The notes under the pieces were generated by a model that ran no database searches, was not told the DNA's origin, and was given only the letters and a program-made list of their open reading frames with translations. The translations under genes and the position numbers were made by a program. Source: Oscillospiraceae bacterium (GTDB lineage: Bacteria; Bacillota; Clostridia; Oscillospirales; Ruminococcaceae). Taken from it: a DNA stretch of 7,531 nucleotides. The stretch covers positions 9,389 to 16,919 of the forward strand of contig JAAVIG010000015.1 of the NCBI GenBank assembly GCA_014796735.1, written 5' to 3'. Shown here piece after piece: positions 1 to 6,632 of the stretch (its first letter is position 1; every line of letters starts with the position of its first letter).

Positions 1-12
1 TTTGCCCCCCTC

Positions 13-68
13 GCGGAGCTAAAGCTCCGCTTCACCCCCCACTTCCTTTTTGCAGTGCAAAAAGGAAG
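13..68. repeat. Two palindromic hairpins downstream of pap (REP-like)
   Basis: GCGGAGC/GCTCCGC (13-19 with 24-30, four-base loop) lies between two C6 runs (5-10 and 35-40). It is followed by CTTCCTTTTTG/CAAAAAGGAAG (42-52 with 58-68, five-base loop, 11-bp stem). No coding frame is convincing here. Compact, strong palindromes of this type in intergenic space are often dispersed repeats, but only one copy is in this window. Confidence 0.55.
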
Positions 69-70
69 CG

Positions 71-95
71 AAAAAGACATTTGCGGCTTCGCCGC
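71..95 (-). terminator. Possible terminator of pap
   Basis: Minus strand: GCGGC-GAA-GCCGC (95-83), a 5-bp GC-only hairpin, followed after seven bases by five T residues (75-71). It is 35 bases past the pap stop. The offset T run makes it a weak candidate; the hairpins further on (68-13) could stop or protect the transcript instead. Confidence 0.4.
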
Positions 96-129
96 TTTCA
101 TTTTTCTTTTTAGCTTATACAGCCCCTTA

Positions 130-1632
130 TCAGCTATGCTTTTCTATCCACATCTCAATGGTATCATTTATAATATTCAGCGTTCTGATTCTTCCGTACT
201 TCTTATCATTATTTTCAATAACATGCCATGGCGCGAAATCGGTAGAGGTCTTTTGCAGCATCTCATTTACCGCAATTTCGTACTGATCCCACTTATCGCG
301 GTTGCGCCAGTCCTCGTCTGTGATCTTCCAGCGCTTTTCGGGCGTATTCATGCGGTCGTTAAAACGGCGAAGCTGCTCGTCCTTGTCAATATGCATCCAG
401 AATTTCAAAACCAAAATACCGCTTTCAAAGAGGTTGTTTTCAAACTCGTTAATTTCCTGATAAGCTGCTCTCCAGCGTTTTTCCTCGGTAATTCCCTCTA
501 TTCGCTCCACCATAACTCTGCCGTACCATGTGCGGTCAAAAATTACCACATGCCCTGATTTTGGCAGACTCTGCCAGAATCTCCACAGATAATGACGGTT
601 TAATTCCCTCGGCTCGGGCGCTGCAATAGGCACTGCTTCAAAGCCTCTGGGGTCGAGCGCTGAGGCTATTCTTCTTATAGTACCTCCCTTTCCTGCCGCG
701 TCCCAGCCCTCAAAGCAGATAATAACGGGAAGCTTATGCGCGTACAGCCTTTGATGCAGCTTGGCAAGTCTTTTCTGCTGTTTTTTTAACTCCTCCGTAT
801 AAATATCGTCGCTTAAAGTTTTGTCCAGCTTAACTAACGACAAAGGCGGCTTTGTAGCCATAGTAAAGATTTGCTTTGCAACCTTGCGCTTAGGCTCCTC
901 GCCTATTTCAAGAGGCTTATTCAAAAGCTTGGAGTCGACGGCGGAAATTATGGTCTTGAACACCTCGCAGACGGTACGGTATTTGTTGTCCGAATTTATC
1001 ACCGTCCAAGGAGCGTACTCGGTATTTGTGGCTTCAAGCATTTTGTCGTATTCCACAAAGTACTTTTCATAATTGCGGTTTCTCTTAAGGTCAAGATCGG
1101 TTACTCTCCAGTTGGTAGCCTTACTGTCCAAAAGCTTTTTAAAACGGCGTTTTTGCTCGCGGCGGTCTATCTGTAAAAATATCTTTATTACAAGATAACC
1201 GTCATCGGTAAGCTGTCTCTCAAAGACATTTACCGTATTTATACGCTCAACAACATCTTCCTCACTTATGCCGTCCTCCAATGAAGCGGGTACTATCTCC
1301 TGATACCAGCTTCTGTCAAATATGCACAGCTTTCCTTTTTCGGGAATATTATTCCAGAATCGGTGCATTAAGGGCATGCGTCTTTCGGACTCGGTAGCCT
1401 TAATGGTGGAGTAAACCTTATATGAACGAGGATCAAGACAGTTTATTGTCTTACTGATTACATATCCCTTTCCCGAAGCTCCCCAGCCCTCAAATAATAT
1501 GATCACAGGCAGTTTTTTTGCTTTTATTTCCTGTTCCAAAGCCTTTAAACGGGTTTTAAGAACATCTGCCTGTCCCTTATAGGCTTCCTTATCCGCAACG
1601 GGCTGTTCGATTTGAATATATCTGTCAAGCAT
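130..1632 (-). CDS. pap: Polyphosphate:AMP phosphotransferase, two-domain (class II) PPK2 family
   Basis: A 500-residue cytoplasmic enzyme expected to transfer phosphate from inorganic polyphosphate to AMP, giving ADP. The protein is an internal duplication of the PPK2 P-loop kinase fold: domain 1 at about residues 15-235, domain 2 at about 275-495. Both halves carry the same landmarks: FEGW plus a Walker A loop (GWGASGKG 49-56; GWDAAGKG 309-316), a Walker B-like FDRSWY (105-110) or FDRTWY (365-370), a RFW motif (91-93; 351-353) and an APW motif (207-209; 467-469). About 500 residues with two fused domains is typical of the AMP-phosphorylating class. Domain 1 has Gly51 where domain 2 has Asp311 in the Walker A loop, so domain 2 is probably the catalytic half (inference from family knowledge). 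The ATG at 1632 is preceded by AGAAAGGA at good spacing. It has its own promoter and follows the glycogen operon's terminator. A bare polyP-dependent NDP kinase is less likely because of the fusion. Confidence 0.9.
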   Translation of the reverse strand: MLDRYIQIEQPVADKEAYKGQADVLKTRLKALEQEIKAKKLPVIILFEGWGASGKGYVISKTINCLDPRSYKVYSTIKATESERRMPLMHRFWNNIPEKGKLCIFDRSWYQEIVPASLEDGISEEDVVERINTVNVFERQLTDDGYLVIKIFLQIDRREQKRRFKKLLDSKATNWRVTDLDLKRNRNYEKYFVEYDKMLEATNTEYAPWTVINSDNKYRTVCEVFKTIISAVDSKLLNKPLEIGEEPKRKVAKQIFTMATKPPLSLVKLDKTLSDDIYTEELKKQQKRLAKLHQRLYAHKLPVIICFEGWDAAGKGGTIRRIASALDPRGFEAVPIAAPEPRELNRHYLWRFWQSLPKSGHVVIFDRTWYGRVMVERIEGITEEKRWRAAYQEINEFENNLFESGILVLKFWMHIDKDEQLRRFNDRMNTPEKRWKITDEDWRNRDKWDQYEIAVNEMLQKTSTDFAPWHVIENNDKKYGRIRTLNIINDTIEMWIEKHS

Positions 1633-1680
1633 AAGGTCAATTCCTTTCTGTATGTATAGTTTTATGTGTATCCTTGTTTA

Positions 1681-1709
1681 ATTATATACTAAATACCCGA
1701 AAATGTAAA
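1681..1709 (-). promoter_or_regulatory. Probable sigma-A promoter of pap
   Basis: Minus strand: -35 TTTACA (1709-1704), a 17-bp spacer and a perfect -10 TATAAT (1686-1681). Transcription would begin near 1674, leaving a leader of about 40 bases before the ATG at 1632. A TTGACA (1719-1714) slightly upstream has no good -10 at proper distance and is probably not the functional -35 box. Confidence 0.78.
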
Positions 1710-1729
1710 GTCCTGTCAAACCGTTTTTT

Positions 1730-1762
1730 AAAAAAGAAAGCCGGTAAAGCTTACCGACTTTC
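1730..1762 (-). terminator. Strong intrinsic terminator of the glgBCD operon
   Basis: On the minus strand, GAAAGTCGGTAA (1762-1751) pairs along 12 positions with TTACCGGCTTTC (1747-1736), with one G-U pair and a three-base loop. Six T residues follow directly (1735-1730). It lies 65 bases past the glgD stop and just upstream of the pap promoter, so pap is read mainly from its own promoter. Confidence 0.88.
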
Positions 1763-1821
1763 CTTTAAATGTTATGATTTGATCCTTACGTTATCCTTTT
1801 TTGGGTTAACTGTCGGATTAA

Positions 1822-1838
1822 CGTCGGTTATACCGACG
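1822..1838 (-). other. Hairpin enclosing the glgD stop codon
   Basis: CGTCGGT (1822-1828) and ACCGACG (1832-1838) form a perfect 7-bp stem around a three-base loop. The glgD TAA (1830-1828) spans loop and stem. No T run follows, so it is not a classic terminator; it could affect termination of translation or mRNA 3'-end stability, or be chance. Confidence 0.5.
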
Positions 1839-2952
1839 CACCCTTGCCAACAAAGATAGGATATGCTTCAGTACCGCCAATGCTGCGGTAGTTGCCGATC
1901 AAAACGTCCTTATCGGTAATAACGTAATTCATTTCGCACTTTTCACCAACTACGGTGTCCTGCATCAAGATACAGTTTTTAACGACAGCATTTTTGCCTA
2001 CCTTAACGCCTCTGAAAAGCACGCTGTTTTCAACCTTGCCCTCGATTATGCAACCGTCCGCAATAATCGAATTTTTGCACTCGGAATCGAGACCGTACTT
2101 TGCGGGCGCTTCGTCACGAACCTTGGTATAAATAGGATCGTCGCTTGTAAACAGCTCCTTGCGCACATGAGGATTCATAAGCTCCATATTGGAGGCAAAG
2201 TAGGTCTTAATGCTGTCGATCTGCGCGTTGTAGCCCTCGAACTTGTAGCCGTAAATATTCAGCTCGCCTAACATATGCTGCAATACATCAACCTCGAAGC
2301 TGTACAGATTCTTTCCGGCTTTATCAATGATAAGCTGCTGTAAGAAATCCTTTTTCATTACGAACATATTCAGGCTTACATTATGTTCGCCGCTGATCTC
2401 GGGACGTACAAGAATATCGTAAACCTTGCCCGTATCGTTGACGCTTAAAATAGTCTTGGTGCGTGCGCGCTCAGCGTCGCACACTGTCTTGGCGTAGATC
2501 ACCGTAATATCCGCGCCTGTTTCCTCGTGATTTTCAACCACCTTTTTAAGATCAATGTTGGCAATAACATCGGTATCGCTTATTAAAACATATTCCGCGT
2601 CGTTATGGCGGATAAAGTCAAGCACTCCCGCAAGAGCTTCCATTCTTCCTCTGTACAGACCTCCGTTGATGTGACCGTAAGGAGGGAGAATATGAAGTCC
2701 GCCGTTCTTTCTTGACAGATCCCATTCGGCGCCCGAACCGATATGGTCGATAAGGGACTGATAATTAGCCTTGGTAATAACACCAACGGTATTGATACCG
2801 CTGTTTACCATATTTGAAAGAGTAAAGTCGATAAGTCTGTATCTTGCGCCAAAGGGAACGCTTCCCATTGTACGAAGTTTTGTAAGGTCGGAAATCGTGC
2901 TGTCATGCATATTCGCAAAAATCAAGCCCAGCACGTTAGACATATTAGCCAT
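1828..2952 (-). CDS. glgD: Glucose-1-phosphate adenylyltransferase, GlgD (non-catalytic/regulatory) subunit
   Basis: A 374-residue homologue of ADP-glucose pyrophosphorylase, the partner of GlgC in the Firmicute heteromeric enzyme. The nucleotidyltransferase fold covers about residues 5-255 (FGARYRLIDFTLSN at 34-47, GGLHILPPYG at 84-93), followed by a left-handed beta-helix region of hexapeptide-like repeats (about 290-352). The active-site signatures of GlgC are degraded. The glycine-rich GGQGSRL loop is missing (the segment reads FANMHDSTISDL, 12-23). SGDH has become SDTD (125-128). The EKP that supplies the glucose-1-phosphate lysine has become RPE (183-185). These losses are visible directly and match the known role of GlgD as a subunit that modulates GlgC. 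The start ATG at 2952 has AGAAAGGA ten bases upstream; an in-frame ATG at 2943 is a less well placed alternative. It is the last gene of the glgB-glgC-glgD operon, 44 bp after glgC. The stop codon lies in a 7-bp hairpin. Confidence 0.94.
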   Translation of the reverse strand: MANMSNVLGLIFANMHDSTISDLTKLRTMGSVPFGARYRLIDFTLSNMVNSGINTVGVITKANYQSLIDHIGSGAEWDLSRKNGGLHILPPYGHINGGLYRGRMEALAGVLDFIRHNDAEYVLISDTDVIANIDLKKVVENHEETGADITVIYAKTVCDAERARTKTILSVNDTGKVYDILVRPEISGEHNVSLNMFVMKKDFLQQLIIDKAGKNLYSFEVDVLQHMLGELNIYGYKFEGYNAQIDSIKTYFASNMELMNPHVRKELFTSDDPIYTKVRDEAPAKYGLDSECKNSIIADGCIIEGKVENSVLFRGVKVGKNAVVKNCILMQDTVVGEKCEMNYVITDKDVLIGNYRSIGGTEAYPIFVGKGASV

Positions 2953-2996
2953 AAAATTTAATTCCTTTCTGTATAAAAATTTAGAGCTTGTGCCGG

Positions 2997-4202
2997 TCAG
3001 ATTGATTCGGAAATCATAGCCTTTGCCTTAACCTCGGCATTGTCGCTGATATTTACCTTATGTCCCACAACCGCAACGCCCCACTTATCCTTATCCTCGA
3101 TAGTCTCGGGACGTTCGCCGATATGTGAGCCTTCGCCTATAACACAGTCCTCGCCTACGATCGCATATTCGATAACGGCGTCCTTTTTAATAACGGTGTT
3201 GGGCATTATGATACTATCGCGCACCACCGCGCCCTCTTCTATCGTTACACCTGAGAACAGTATCGAGAAATCAACCGTGCCGTAAATGTTGCAGCCCTCC
3301 GCAACCATTGAGTTTTCAATCTTGCTGCCGGGCCCCGCATAGTGAGGAGGCATTACGGGGTTGCGTGAGAATATCTTCCAGTTATTGTCATAAAGATTAA
3401 GGGGAACATTGGGATCGAGACAGTCCATATTTGCTTCCCACAAGCTGTCGATAGTTCCCACGTCCTTCCAGTACTGGGAGAAGTGATAAGCAACCATCTT
3501 GCAATTATCGCCAAGCATGGCGGGGATTATGTTCTTGCCGAAGTCCTTTGTGGCGGACTCGTCCTTTTCGTTTGCAATAAGATATTGTTTAAGCACCTTC
3601 CATGTGAAAATATAAACGCCCATTGACGCAAGGTTTGATTTAGGTTCCTTGGGCTTTTCCGCAAACTCGGTGATAACGTTGTTTTCGTCCGCCGACATAA
3701 TGCCGAAGCGGCTGGCTTCCTCCCAAGGCACCTCAAGAACAGCGATAGTTGCGTCTGCGTTGGTTTTCTTATGGAAATCAAGCATCTCGCTGTAATCCAT
3801 TTTATAAATATGGTCGCCGGAAAGAATAGCAACGTATTCGGGGTTGTAGCGGTCAACAAAGCTCATGTTCTGATAGATAGCGTTTGCCGTGCCTGCGTAC
3901 CAGCTTTTGCCGGAAGCGGTCTCATAAGGGGGTAATACGTGAACGCCGCCGTGAGTGCGGTTGAGATCCCAAGGCTGACCGTTGCCGATATACTCACTCA
4001 GAACAAGGGGCTGATACTGCGTAAGCACGCCCACCGTGTCGATGCCCGAGTTGATGCAGTTGGAAAGCGGGAAATCGATAATTCTGTACTTACCGCCGTA
4101 AGGAACGGCGGGCTTTGCCATATCCTGCGTCAAAGCGTACAGTCTGCTTCCCTGTCCGCCCGCCAGAAGCATGGCAACTATTTCTTTTTTTACATGGTTC
4201 AT
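2997..4202 (-). CDS. glgC: Glucose-1-phosphate adenylyltransferase (ADP-glucose pyrophosphorylase), catalytic subunit GlgC
   Basis: A 401-residue enzyme making ADP-glucose and pyrophosphate from ATP and glucose-1-phosphate, the committing step of bacterial glycogen synthesis in the cytoplasm. The catalytic nucleotidyltransferase domain spans about residues 8-255: the nucleotide loop LAGGQGSRL (13-21), KPAVPYGGKYRIIDF (30-44), the SGDH motif with the expected catalytic Asp130, FAEKP with the glucose-1-phosphate-binding Lys183, MGVYIF (194-199) and WKDVGT (245-250). A C-terminal left-handed beta-helix (about 290-362) shows hexapeptide-type repeats such as the one around IYGTVDFSILFSGV. All catalytic landmarks are intact, in contrast to the GlgD partner encoded next. 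The ATG at 4202 follows a strong GGAGG with a 7-base spacer. It lies 47 bp after glgB and 44 bp before glgD, so the three are almost certainly cotranscribed. Length is normal for the family. Confidence 0.96.
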   Translation of the reverse strand: MNHVKKEIVAMLLAGGQGSRLYALTQDMAKPAVPYGGKYRIIDFPLSNCINSGIDTVGVLTQYQPLVLSEYIGNGQPWDLNRTHGGVHVLPPYETASGKSWYAGTANAIYQNMSFVDRYNPEYVAILSGDHIYKMDYSEMLDFHKKTNADATIAVLEVPWEEASRFGIMSADENNVITEFAEKPKEPKSNLASMGVYIFTWKVLKQYLIANEKDESATKDFGKNIIPAMLGDNCKMVAYHFSQYWKDVGTIDSLWEANMDCLDPNVPLNLYDNNWKIFSRNPVMPPHYAGPGSKIENSMVAEGCNIYGTVDFSILFSGVTIEEGAVVRDSIIMPNTVIKKDAVIEYAIVGEDCVIGEGSHIGERPETIEDKDKWGVAVVGHKVNISDNAEVKAKAMISESI

Positions 4203-4249
4203 AATTCTGCCTCCAATGGTTTTTATTTTATCGGTTGGTTTTTTTCGGT

Positions 4250-6325
4250 TTACTTATTGGTCTTTTTTACAGGTTTTGCCGTTTTCCTTGCAGGTGCCTT
4301 ACCGCTTGCGGGCTTACTTTCCGCGGGTGCTTTTGCTGCGGCGGTCTTTTTCACGTCCGCTGTTTTTTTAGCAGCGGATTTCTTTGCCTTTTCCTCTTCT
4401 TTCTTTATATCGTCCTCGGGAGTGCGGATATTCTTTGCTTTAAAGAACATCGCGGACATAGGAGCAATTTTGACTGTAAGAGAATAGGGCTCGCCGTGCA
4501 TAGGCTCGTTCTGTGACTTAACGTTCTTATTGAAAATTCCGCCTCCGCCGTACTCGGGGCTTTCGGTAGTAAATATTTCCTCGTAATCCGCATAGTACGG
4601 AACGCCGAAGCTGTACTGCTCATGAGTATTAGGCTGGAAATTGCACACAACTACAATTTCGTTTCCGCTTCTGTCAAAACGTCTGAACGCTATAACCGAG
4701 TTTGAGTTATCATCGCTGCTTATCCACTTAAAACCGCCCCAATCGCTGTCTGCTTCCCACAATTCCTTGTGCTCGTTGTAAAATTTATTCAGCTCTTCAA
4801 CATAATGCTGATGCTTTTTATGCTCGTCAAATTCCAGTACGTCCCAATCCAACCCCGTCTTGTAGTTCCACTCCTTAAACTGAGCAAATTCCTGTCCCAT
4901 AAACATCAGCTTTTTGCCGGGGTGAGCGGTCATATAAGCTAAGAATGTTCTCAGTGAAGCAAATCTCTTATCGCGGGGACCGCTCATCTTGTCAAGCATG
5001 GAGCATTTTCCGTATACTACCTCGTCATGCGATATAGGAAGTATAAAGTTTTCGGAGAAAGCGTAATAGAAGGAGAAGGTGAGCATGTTATGGTGATAAG
5101 GACGGTATTCGGGATTCATCGACATATAGGCAATCATGTCGTTCATCCAGCCCATATTCCACTTAAAGTTAAATCCCAGACCTCCCACGTCGGCAGGCTT
5201 TGTTACCATAGGCCATGCCGTGGATTCCTCCGCGATCATCAGTATATTCTCATGCTTGCCGAATAATGCGGTATTTAATTTCTGCAAAAACGCAATAGCC
5301 TCAAGGTTTTCATTGCCACCTCTGACGTTTCTCTGCCACTGCCCGTCCTTGCGGTCGTAGTCGAGATACAGCATGGAAGCGACTGCGTCAACGCGAAGAC
5401 CGTCTACGTGGTATTTGTCGAACCAGTAATTGGCGTTGGAAATAAGGAAGCTCTGAACCTCGGGCTTGCCCCAGTCGAAAACTCTTGTGCCCCAATTCAG
5501 ATGCTCTCTTTTAAGAGGCTCTGCGTATTCGTAACAGTAACCGCCGTCAAATTCGTAAAGTCCCGCGGCGTCCTTGGGGAAGTGAGCGGGAACCCAGTCA
5601 AGAATAAGACCGATTCCGTTTTGGTGGCAATAATCCACAAATTCCATAAAATCGTGAGGAGTGCCGAAGCGCGAGGTGGGAGCGTAATATCCTATCTGCT
5701 GATAGCCCCACGAACCGTCAAACGGAAACTCCGCAACAGGCATGATCTCAATGTGAGTGTAGCCCATTTTCTTAACATAAGGGATAAGTTTTTTTGCAAG
5801 CTCCATATAGTTAAACAGCTCGTCCTCGTTATGCTTCTCCATCCACGAGTTCAAATGTATCTCGTATATGTTGATCGCCGAGTCGTATATATTCTTGGAC
5901 TTGCGCCGCTTAAGCCACTTTTCGTCGTTCCATTTAAATCCCTCAATATCGTATATCTTGGTAGCGGTATTGGGTCGGGTTTCCATGTGGTATCCGTAGG
6001 GATCGGCTTTCAGCTTGATCTGCCCCTGTGAGCTTTCAATGCTGTATTTGTAAATGTCGTAGGTTTTCAAAAAAAAAAAAAAAAGCTCCCAAACACTTCC
6101 GTCATTGCTTACTCTCTGCATGCGGTTCTGATATCTGTCCCAGTGGTTAAAATCGCCCACTACGCTGACAGAATTGGCATGAGGAGCCCACACACGGAAA
6201 ATAACGCCCTTTTGCCCGTCCTTCTCACAAAAGTGAGAACCGAAAAAGTCATAAGCCTCGGTGGCGCTCCCCTCATGGAAAAAGTGCAGAGCCACTTCAT
6301 AATCTCTGTTGTTTTGAATTGCCAT
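4250..6325 (-). CDS. glgB: 1,4-alpha-glucan branching enzyme GlgB with Lys/Ala-rich C-terminal tail
   Basis: A 691-residue glycogen branching enzyme: it cuts an alpha-1,4 glucan chain and re-attaches it by an alpha-1,6 bond. Numbered from the ATG: CBM48/N-terminal beta-sandwich at about 25-115 (VIFRVWAPHANSVSVVGDFN), GH13 barrel at about 150-520, all-beta C-terminal domain to about 630. GH13 landmarks are present: DGSWGYQ (203-209), LILDWVPAHFP, GLRVDAVASM with nucleophile Asp312, MIAEEST with acid/base Glu366, and SHDEVVYGK with Asp434. Two oddities: residues 82-85 are FFFF, encoded by a 16-base T run, where E. coli GlgB has F-I-P-G; and about 60 residues (about 632-691) rich in Lys, Ala and Pro follow the point where E. 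coli GlgB ends. I chose the ATG at 6325 because GAAAGG lies nine bases upstream; a TTG at 6334 is in frame but abuts that site. First gene of the operon; glgA is not nearby. Confidence 0.95.
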   Translation of the reverse strand: MAIQNNRDYEVALHFFHEGSATEAYDFFGSHFCEKDGQKGVIFRVWAPHANSVSVVGDFNHWDRYQNRMQRVSNDGSVWELFFFFLKTYDIYKYSIESSQGQIKLKADPYGYHMETRPNTATKIYDIEGFKWNDEKWLKRRKSKNIYDSAINIYEIHLNSWMEKHNEDELFNYMELAKKLIPYVKKMGYTHIEIMPVAEFPFDGSWGYQQIGYYAPTSRFGTPHDFMEFVDYCHQNGIGLILDWVPAHFPKDAAGLYEFDGGYCYEYAEPLKREHLNWGTRVFDWGKPEVQSFLISNANYWFDKYHVDGLRVDAVASMLYLDYDRKDGQWQRNVRGGNENLEAIAFLQKLNTALFGKHENILMIAEESTAWPMVTKPADVGGLGFNFKWNMGWMNDMIAYMSMNPEYRPYHHNMLTFSFYYAFSENFILPISHDEVVYGKCSMLDKMSGPRDKRFASLRTFLAYMTAHPGKKLMFMGQEFAQFKEWNYKTGLDWDVLEFDEHKKHQHYVEELNKFYNEHKELWEADSDWGGFKWISSDDNSNSVIAFRRFDRSGNEIVVVCNFQPNTHEQYSFGVPYYADYEEIFTTESPEYGGGGIFNKNVKSQNEPMHGEPYSLTVKIAPMSAMFFKAKNIRTPEDDIKKEEEKAKKSAAKKTADVKKTAAAKAPAESKPASGKAPARKTAKPVKKTNK
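6069..6084. repeat. 16-base homopolymer (A on plus, T on coding strand) inside glgB
   Basis: A plus-strand run of sixteen A at 6069-6084. In glgB it is C-T16-G, read as Leu-Phe-Phe-Phe-Phe-Leu (residues 81-86 from the ATG). The frame remains open on both sides and the spacing from WELF to the following YKY motif equals that of E. coli GlgB, so the tract substitutes rather than inserts residues. Confidence 0.95.
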
Positions 6326-6334
6326 GGAAATCAA

Positions 6335-6340
6335 CCTTTC
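6335..6340 (-). promoter_or_regulatory. Ribosome binding site that fixes the glgB start
   Basis: GAAAGG on the minus strand ends nine bases before the ATG at 6325. The in-frame TTG at 6334 directly follows this site, with no spacer, so it cannot be served by it. This favours the ATG and an N-terminus MAIQNNRDYEV. Confidence 0.8.
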
Positions 6341-6416
6341 TTTTCTGCTCTTGTAGAAATCAATAAAAATATGTAATGCAAGGTTCGCCTTTTTGGTAAT
6401 TTTTTACCTTATGTTG

Positions 6417-6445
6417 ATTGTACCACACATTTCCAAGAAATTCAA
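6417..6445 (-). promoter_or_regulatory. Probable sigma-A promoter of the glgBCD operon
   Basis: On the minus strand a -35 box TTGAAT (6445-6440) and a -10 box TACAAT (6422-6417) are separated by exactly 17 bp. TGTG just before the -10 resembles an extended -10. It lies between the terminator at 6529-6560 and the glgB start, giving an untranslated leader of about 85 bases. A weak small hairpin (GGTAA/TTACC, 6395-6408) falls close to the predicted start of transcription. Sequence match only; in B. subtilis the glg operon is sigma-E dependent, and I see no convincing sigma-E promoter here. Confidence 0.7.
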
Positions 6446-6528
6446 GTGTTTGTTAAAATTTTATTAAAGTTGCTTTTTTTGAGCTTTCATTTTTGTATAG
6501 TTTCACAATATGGAAATTTGAACCATAT

Positions 6529-6560
6529 AAAAAAGGGGAAGAACGTAAATTCCGCCCCTT
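6529..6560 (-). terminator. Intrinsic terminator, probably ending the spoIIE transcript
   Basis: Read on the minus strand: stem arm AAGGGG (6560-6555) and its partner CCCCTT (6538-6533). An inner stem GAA/TTC adds a G-U pair and one mismatch around a six-base loop. It runs into six T residues (6534-6529, the first two also in the stem). It lies about 200 bases past the spoIIE stop and upstream of the glgB promoter, so it separates the two transcription units. The plus-strand reading has a poorer U tract. Confidence 0.75.
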
Positions 6561-6632
6561 GTTGTTTAATATTTTTTGAATATTACATTTTAATATACCG
6601 ATTTTAAATTAGCACTTTTTGACGATTTTATA

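Noticed and set aside
55..558. A 167-codon open frame on the plus strand
   Set aside because: It lies almost wholly antisense to the well-supported pap gene, shows no recognisable domain and has no clear promoter; a shadow frame.
3939..4487. A 182-codon plus-strand frame with a hydrophobic stretch that looks like membrane segments
   Set aside because: It is antisense to the start of glgC and the Lys/Ala-rich end of glgB; the hydrophobic Ala/Phe/Leu run is the complement of the Lys/Ala codons.
5408..6031. A 207-codon plus-strand frame
   Set aside because: Fully antisense to the GH13 core of glgB; no family features of its own.
6069..6084. A frameshift in glgB at the homopolymer
   Set aside because: The frame is continuous and correct on both sides as given; the question is substitution or slippage, not a broken gene.
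6332..6334. TTG as glgB start codon
   Set aside because: It directly abuts the GAAAGG ribosome binding site with no spacer, whereas the ATG at 6325 is ideally spaced.
6395..6408. GGTAA/TTACC inverted repeat as an operator near the glgB transcription start
   Set aside because: The stem is only 5 bp in AT-rich DNA with no known regulator match; mentioned with the promoter but not claimed as a site.
6335..6416. Riboswitch in the glgB leader
   Set aside because: The leader is only about 85 bases and shows no conserved aptamer-like helices or terminator/antiterminator pair.
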